NCBI GenBank assembly: GCA_910584495.1
Contig: CAJUAR010000039.1
Location: 1-26,505 of the forward strand
DNA: 26,505 nucleotides
From: an uncultured Muribaculaceae bacterium
GTDB taxonomy: Bacteria > Bacteroidota > Bacteroidia > Bacteroidales > Muribaculaceae
Direction: 5' to 3'
A model generated the notes under the pieces. That model worked only from the letters and a program-made list of their open reading frames with translations. It was not told the origin of the DNA and searched no databases. The position numbers were made by a program, and so were the translations under genes. This document shows, one piece after another, positions 23,525 to 26,505 of this stretch. Each line of letters starts with the position of its first letter. Position 1 is the stretch's first letter.

Positions 23525-23555
23525 GTGATTGTTCCAACTGTATTTATTAAATTTG
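23525..23555 (+). promoter_or_regulatory. Promoter of the XRE/nuclease cassette
   Basis: TAAATTTG (23548-23555) is a perfect -7 element 18 bp before the ATG. Upstream is GTGATTGTTC (23525-23534), identical in sequence and in its 13-bp distance to the Wzi operon promoter at 18961. The start site would fall close to the start codon, so the leader is very short. Confidence 0.5.
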
Positions 23556-23573
23556 CACATATAATAAACCAAT

Positions 23574-23801
23574 ATGACTCAAATAGAAACTTGTACCGCA
23601 GAGAATCGCATTAAAGCTATACTCGCTGACCAGAAAAAGACAAATCGATGGTTAGCGGAATATCTCAATGTAAGTGAAAATACTATTTCACGATGGTGTT
23701 CCAATAAGGGTCAGCCATCATTGGCACAACTCGGGAAAATAGCTATTGCTTTGAATGTCGATATACGTGATTTATTAAGACCAACCAAACCGGAATTTTG
23801 A
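23574..23801 (+). CDS. XRE-family helix-turn-helix regulator
   Basis: A 75-residue Cro/C1-type regulator made of one HTH domain (about residues 11-66). WLAEYLNVSENTISRWCSNK is the helix-turn-helix, and the end IALNVDIRDLLRP is the typical C-terminal helix. Proteins of this size and style often precede restriction-modification or other defence genes and control their expression, much as C proteins do. It is the first gene of the cassette, 36 bp ahead of the GIY-YIG gene, and probably represses its own promoter (inference). Confidence 0.9.
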   Translation: MTQIETCTAENRIKAILADQKKTNRWLAEYLNVSENTISRWCSNKGQPSLAQLGKIAIALNVDIRDLLRPTKPEF

Positions 23802-23837
23802 GATGTCATTTTTAGGTCACTTATAAATCTATTTCCA

Positions 23838-24521
23838 ATGAAAACAACAGAACAAGGATACGTATATATACTGACAAATCCAAGCTTCAAAGAAGATTGG
23901 GTAAAGATTGGCAAAAGTTCACGCCCGGTCGACGTGCGTTCGAAGGAGCTGGATAACACCGCTGTGCCATTACCATTTGAGATATTTGCAACTATGAAAA
24001 CTTGTAAATTCGCTGAAGTGGAGAAACTGGTTCATAAAACCATTGATAGGCTCACAGATTTACGCATCCGCCAAAACCGTGAATTTTTCAATGTTTCACC
24101 ACAAATGGCCCTTGAGATTTTAAGGGATATAGCTTCAACCATTGATGATGCTTTAATTGAAGAATACGAGAACAATATACCCAAGATTGCAAACAAACAA
24201 CACAATGGTGATAGCTCTGAAGCTGCTCATACGCCAAAAGCAAAACGTCCGCGATTTAAATTCAGCATGGTAGATATAAAGATTGGCGAATATGTAACAT
24301 TTGGCCCCACAGGAATAGAAGTAAGAGTCGCATCAGATGATTCTGTGGAGTATGAAGGCCGTATATATAAGTTATCACCATTTGTGGGCACTTTTTTGCC
24401 AAATGATATGCATACACCATCAGATTCATATCAAGGTGCTAATTATTTCTATTACAAAGGACGAAAATTGAAAGATTTGAGAAAGGAAAAAGAAACCGAA
24501 AAGAAAAAAATCACGAAATGA
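23838..24521 (+). CDS. GIY-YIG nuclease with RAMA-like C-terminal domain
   Basis: A 227-residue two-domain protein. Residues about 6-105 form a GIY-YIG nuclease domain of the T5orf172/MUG113 type: GYVYILTN (7-14), VKIGKS (22-27), Arg34 (DVRSKEL) and Glu82 (NREFF), the likely metal-binding Glu. A polar linker (about 112-137) joins it to a C-terminal beta-rich domain (139-212). There VEYEGRIYKLS and GANYFYYKGRKL fit the RAMA (restriction enzyme adenine methylase associated) pattern. It ends in a Lys-rich tail. RAMA-like domains occur with restriction and DNA-modification proteins and are proposed to read DNA, perhaps modified bases. DNA cleavage guided by this domain is a reasonable inference. 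A stop, 16 bp and then the HNH gene follow. Confidence 0.8.
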   Translation: MKTTEQGYVYILTNPSFKEDWVKIGKSSRPVDVRSKELDNTAVPLPFEIFATMKTCKFAEVEKLVHKTIDRLTDLRIRQNREFFNVSPQMALEILRDIASTIDDALIEEYENNIPKIANKQHNGDSSEAAHTPKAKRPRFKFSMVDIKIGEYVTFGPTGIEVRVASDDSVEYEGRIYKLSPFVGTFLPNDMHTPSDSYQGANYFYYKGRKLKDLRKEKETEKKKITK

Positions 24522-24537
24522 TTCGTTTTATAATCTC

Positions 24538-25611
24538 ATGTTAGTACCACAATCAGAATTATTATGCACTACTCGTCTTGGCAAAGTTTTTGACAAGACA
24601 GTAGCTACATATAAGTATTTCTGGTTTATATCGATTTTGCAAACGCACGCCAAAACAGGCAATACGCAAATGAACGTATGGGATCTTGTAATTCGTATGG
24701 TTGCCAACGCGTGGTACCCAATTCACTATTTCCGGTTATCTTTCGGCAAAAGCGATTCTCTTTTTGATATAGTGATGGCTTTACAGAATGAACTTGGAAT
24801 ACCCATTGATTCAGATATAGAGACTGTTATCGCAGCAATAACCGAGCATCGTAATGAGATTCCCATCAAAAATCGTCTGAGAATCCTAACCTTGAACGTG
24901 CCATATCGTTTTCTTCGTCCCTGGATAGACACTTCAGATGATAAAGAAATGATTGCACGTTCGCAATCTTTTGAAAATGAGTGTTTGTACTCTTTGCGTA
25001 GAATTGAAAATGAGTTTTATATAAACCTTAATCTCGTTTGGGATATTTATTTGCATAATCATTACGCGATATTGATTGATTTTGCATATTGGAATTTGAC
25101 ACAATTCTTACAAGTCCGAAATCCCAATGTTCCTGCCCTTTCTAATAAGTTGATACGCCCAGAAAAGCGTAATCCACTAACCGCCCAGCATAAATATTGG
25201 GATATGGTTATAAATCTCGGTGGACCGATCAGATGTATATACACCGGCAAAGAGCTATATCCTTCCAACTATGATTTGGACCATTTCATACCTTGGAGTT
25301 TTGTTTCCCATAATCTTAACTGGAACTTAATCCCATCAGACGGAAGTGTTAATTCATCGAAAAGCAACAAGTTACCAGAATTGTCTTTATATCTTCGCAA
25401 ACTTACAGATGTTCAGCATACGTCATTACGCATTTGCATCAAGGCCAATAAATCCCCAAAAATTCTTGAAGATTACCTTTCGTTAGGTTTCACTCCACGA
25501 GAATTGGCTGAAATGGATGATATTCATTTCATGGAGATATATGAGAGGACATATAAGCCATTGAATCAAATAGCAATGAATATGGGTTACGAAATTTGGA
25601 AACAAACTTGA
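24538..25611 (+). CDS. HNH endonuclease
   Basis: A 357-residue protein with a C-terminal HNH nuclease core. CIYTGKEL (233-240) is followed by DLDHFIPW (246-253, Asp248-His249 as catalytic dyad), WNLIPSD with Asn263, and NSSKSNKLP with Asn272 and Lys275. This is a DH-N-N version of the HNH fold. The first 200 residues are a large helical region I cannot assign; it is rich in aromatic residues and likely binds DNA or a partner. The family occurs in bacterial defence islands. Only 16 bp separate it from the GIY-YIG gene and 2 bp from the methyltransferase start. Confidence 0.85.
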   Translation: MLVPQSELLCTTRLGKVFDKTVATYKYFWFISILQTHAKTGNTQMNVWDLVIRMVANAWYPIHYFRLSFGKSDSLFDIVMALQNELGIPIDSDIETVIAAITEHRNEIPIKNRLRILTLNVPYRFLRPWIDTSDDKEMIARSQSFENECLYSLRRIENEFYINLNLVWDIYLHNHYAILIDFAYWNLTQFLQVRNPNVPALSNKLIRPEKRNPLTAQHKYWDMVINLGGPIRCIYTGKELYPSNYDLDHFIPWSFVSHNLNWNLIPSDGSVNSSKSNKLPELSLYLRKLTDVQHTSLRICIKANKSPKILEDYLSLGFTPRELAEMDDIHFMEIYERTYKPLNQIAMNMGYEIWKQT

Positions 25612-25613
25612 TT

Positions 25614-26483
25614 ATGGAAATAGAGAAAATAAATCATCCGTATCTAACGGCTATTAAACGTAGCAACATTTCAGTCCCTACTCGTTATCTTCTCAGCCAT
25701 AATCTGCTGAAAGGACGTATTCTTGATTTCGGCTGTGGCTTTGGCTATGATACTGATGAACTTAAGAATAGAGGGCATGATATTGTAGGCTATGATTACT
25801 ACTATCGCGCGGACTATCCCGATGGTAAATTCGATACCATAATCTGTAATTATGTTTTAAATGTACTGGAACCTTACGCGCAGGCCGAGGTGATGATGAA
25901 CGTCACAAACTTATTACACCCGAATGGTACAGCATATTTTGCAGTTCGCAGAGACCTTCAAGAGGAAGGGTTCCGATTACACGCAATTCACAAGCAATAT
26001 ACATACCAGTGTAATGTCCATTTACCATTTAAAAGCTTGGTATGCAATAGTAGTTACGAGTTATATCAATACAACCATTTTAATAAACTCTCCCGAATTG
26101 AAGGAGAAAAATGTCCATTTTGCCGCCTTTCAAGAAGAGTAGAGATCATTTGTGAAACTGCAACTTGCGTTGCATTTTATGATGGCTATCCGATATCACC
26201 AGGCCATGCTTTGATAATACCGAAACGTCATGTTGCATCGTATTTTGACCTTTCCAATCATGAACGAGAGGCAATGAATGTGATGCTTCAATATGTTAAG
26301 CAAAAAGTTGATGAGCGTTTTCATCCCGATGGTTATAACATCGGCATAAACGTAAATGAAGCCGCCGGACAATCCGTCTTTCATGTTCACATGCACCTTA
26401 TTCCACGCTACAAAGGAGATGTTCCCAATCCTAAAGGAGGAATTCGAGGTGTAATCCCAGGGAAGCAGAAATACAATATTTAA
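25614..26483 (+). CDS. SAM methyltransferase fused to a HIT-family domain
   Basis: A 289-residue fusion. Residues 1-155 are a class I SAM-dependent methyltransferase: motif I ILDFGCGFG (36-44), Asp61 at the end of strand 2, and FDTIICNYVLNVLEP (73-87) in the motif IV region. The last lacks the DPPY/NPPY motif of amino-methylating DNA enzymes. TAIKRSNISVPTRYLL (12-27) ahead of motif I resembles the putative methyltransferase that accompanies Dnd phosphorothioation genes. Residues 165-289 are a HIT domain: CPFC (167-170), GHALIIPKRH, and the histidine triad HVHMHLIP (257-264, His259 as nucleophile). GGIRGVIPGKQKY closes it. HIT enzymes hydrolyse or transfer nucleotidyl groups. I chose the ATG at 25614 because it lies 2 bp after the HNH stop; a TTG at 25596 would add six residues inside it. 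The last 22 bp of the window hold no gene. Confidence 0.85.
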   Translation: MEIEKINHPYLTAIKRSNISVPTRYLLSHNLLKGRILDFGCGFGYDTDELKNRGHDIVGYDYYYRADYPDGKFDTIICNYVLNVLEPYAQAEVMMNVTNLLHPNGTAYFAVRRDLQEEGFRLHAIHKQYTYQCNVHLPFKSLVCNSSYELYQYNHFNKLSRIEGEKCPFCRLSRRVEIICETATCVAFYDGYPISPGHALIIPKRHVASYFDLSNHEREAMNVMLQYVKQKVDERFHPDGYNIGINVNEAAGQSVFHVHMHLIPRYKGDVPNPKGGIRGVIPGKQKYNI

Positions 26484-26505
26484 AATTATGTGAATTGTAT
26501 AATAC

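Overview
The window comes from a member of the Bacteroidales. Muribaculaceae (the S24-7 group) is my best guess, but family rank is inference. The evidence is several promoters of the Bacteroidetes type (TTTG or TTG, about 19-20 bp, then TAnnTTTG), a type IX secretion protein (PorQ), a type III glutamine synthetase, a serine-type sulfatase with exported glycoside hydrolases, a Wzi-type capsule protein, and a 29-residue AURKAIP1/COX24-type ribosomal protein gene beside HU and RNase E/G.

Layout. (1) 1-4770: a small accessory segment. A truncated IS982-like transposase start, joined to a palindromic repeat, lies at the left edge. A lipoprotein GH95-type glycosidase and a convergent sulfatase follow, then the relic of a second transposase. 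(2) 4787-9089: a strong promoter and structured leader drive glutamine synthetase III, which is coupled by a TGATG overlap to a long PurF-like amidotransferase. (3) 9073-12474, minus strand: an HSL-type esterase and a GH31 alpha-glycosidase, both exported. (4) 12531-15395, minus strand: HU, a bS22/mS38-like mini ribosomal protein, and RNase E/G with a long K/P/Q-rich tail, ending at a clear intrinsic terminator. (5) 15540-18964: porQ-cmk-ispH-DEDDh exonuclease-small lipoprotein, almost all joined by stop/start overlaps. (6) 18961-22010: Wzi-like protein, lipocalin-like lipoprotein and a LegB-like sugar-nucleotide dehydratase, a cell-surface glycan operon. (7) 22011-23142: a 182-bp palindromic repeat, a terminator, a small outer-membrane beta-barrel gene, and a 162-bp MITE-like element sitting between that gene and its terminator. 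(8) 23189-26483: an AT-richer island. It opens with the decayed C-terminus of a tyrosine recombinase and holds a compact four-gene cassette: XRE regulator, GIY-YIG nuclease with a RAMA-like domain, HNH endonuclease, and a SAM methyltransferase fused to a HIT domain.

The last cassette is the best candidate for a poorly described system. It combines one regulator, two unrelated predicted nucleases, a domain type linked to restriction-modification, and a methyltransferase whose N-terminus resembles the putative methyltransferase that accompanies DNA phosphorothioation (Dnd) genes. All four genes run in one direction with short gaps. A defence or DNA-modification role is inferred from domains and context only.

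No rRNA, tRNA or CRISPR array was seen. All family assignments come from reading the sequence; no database search was run.
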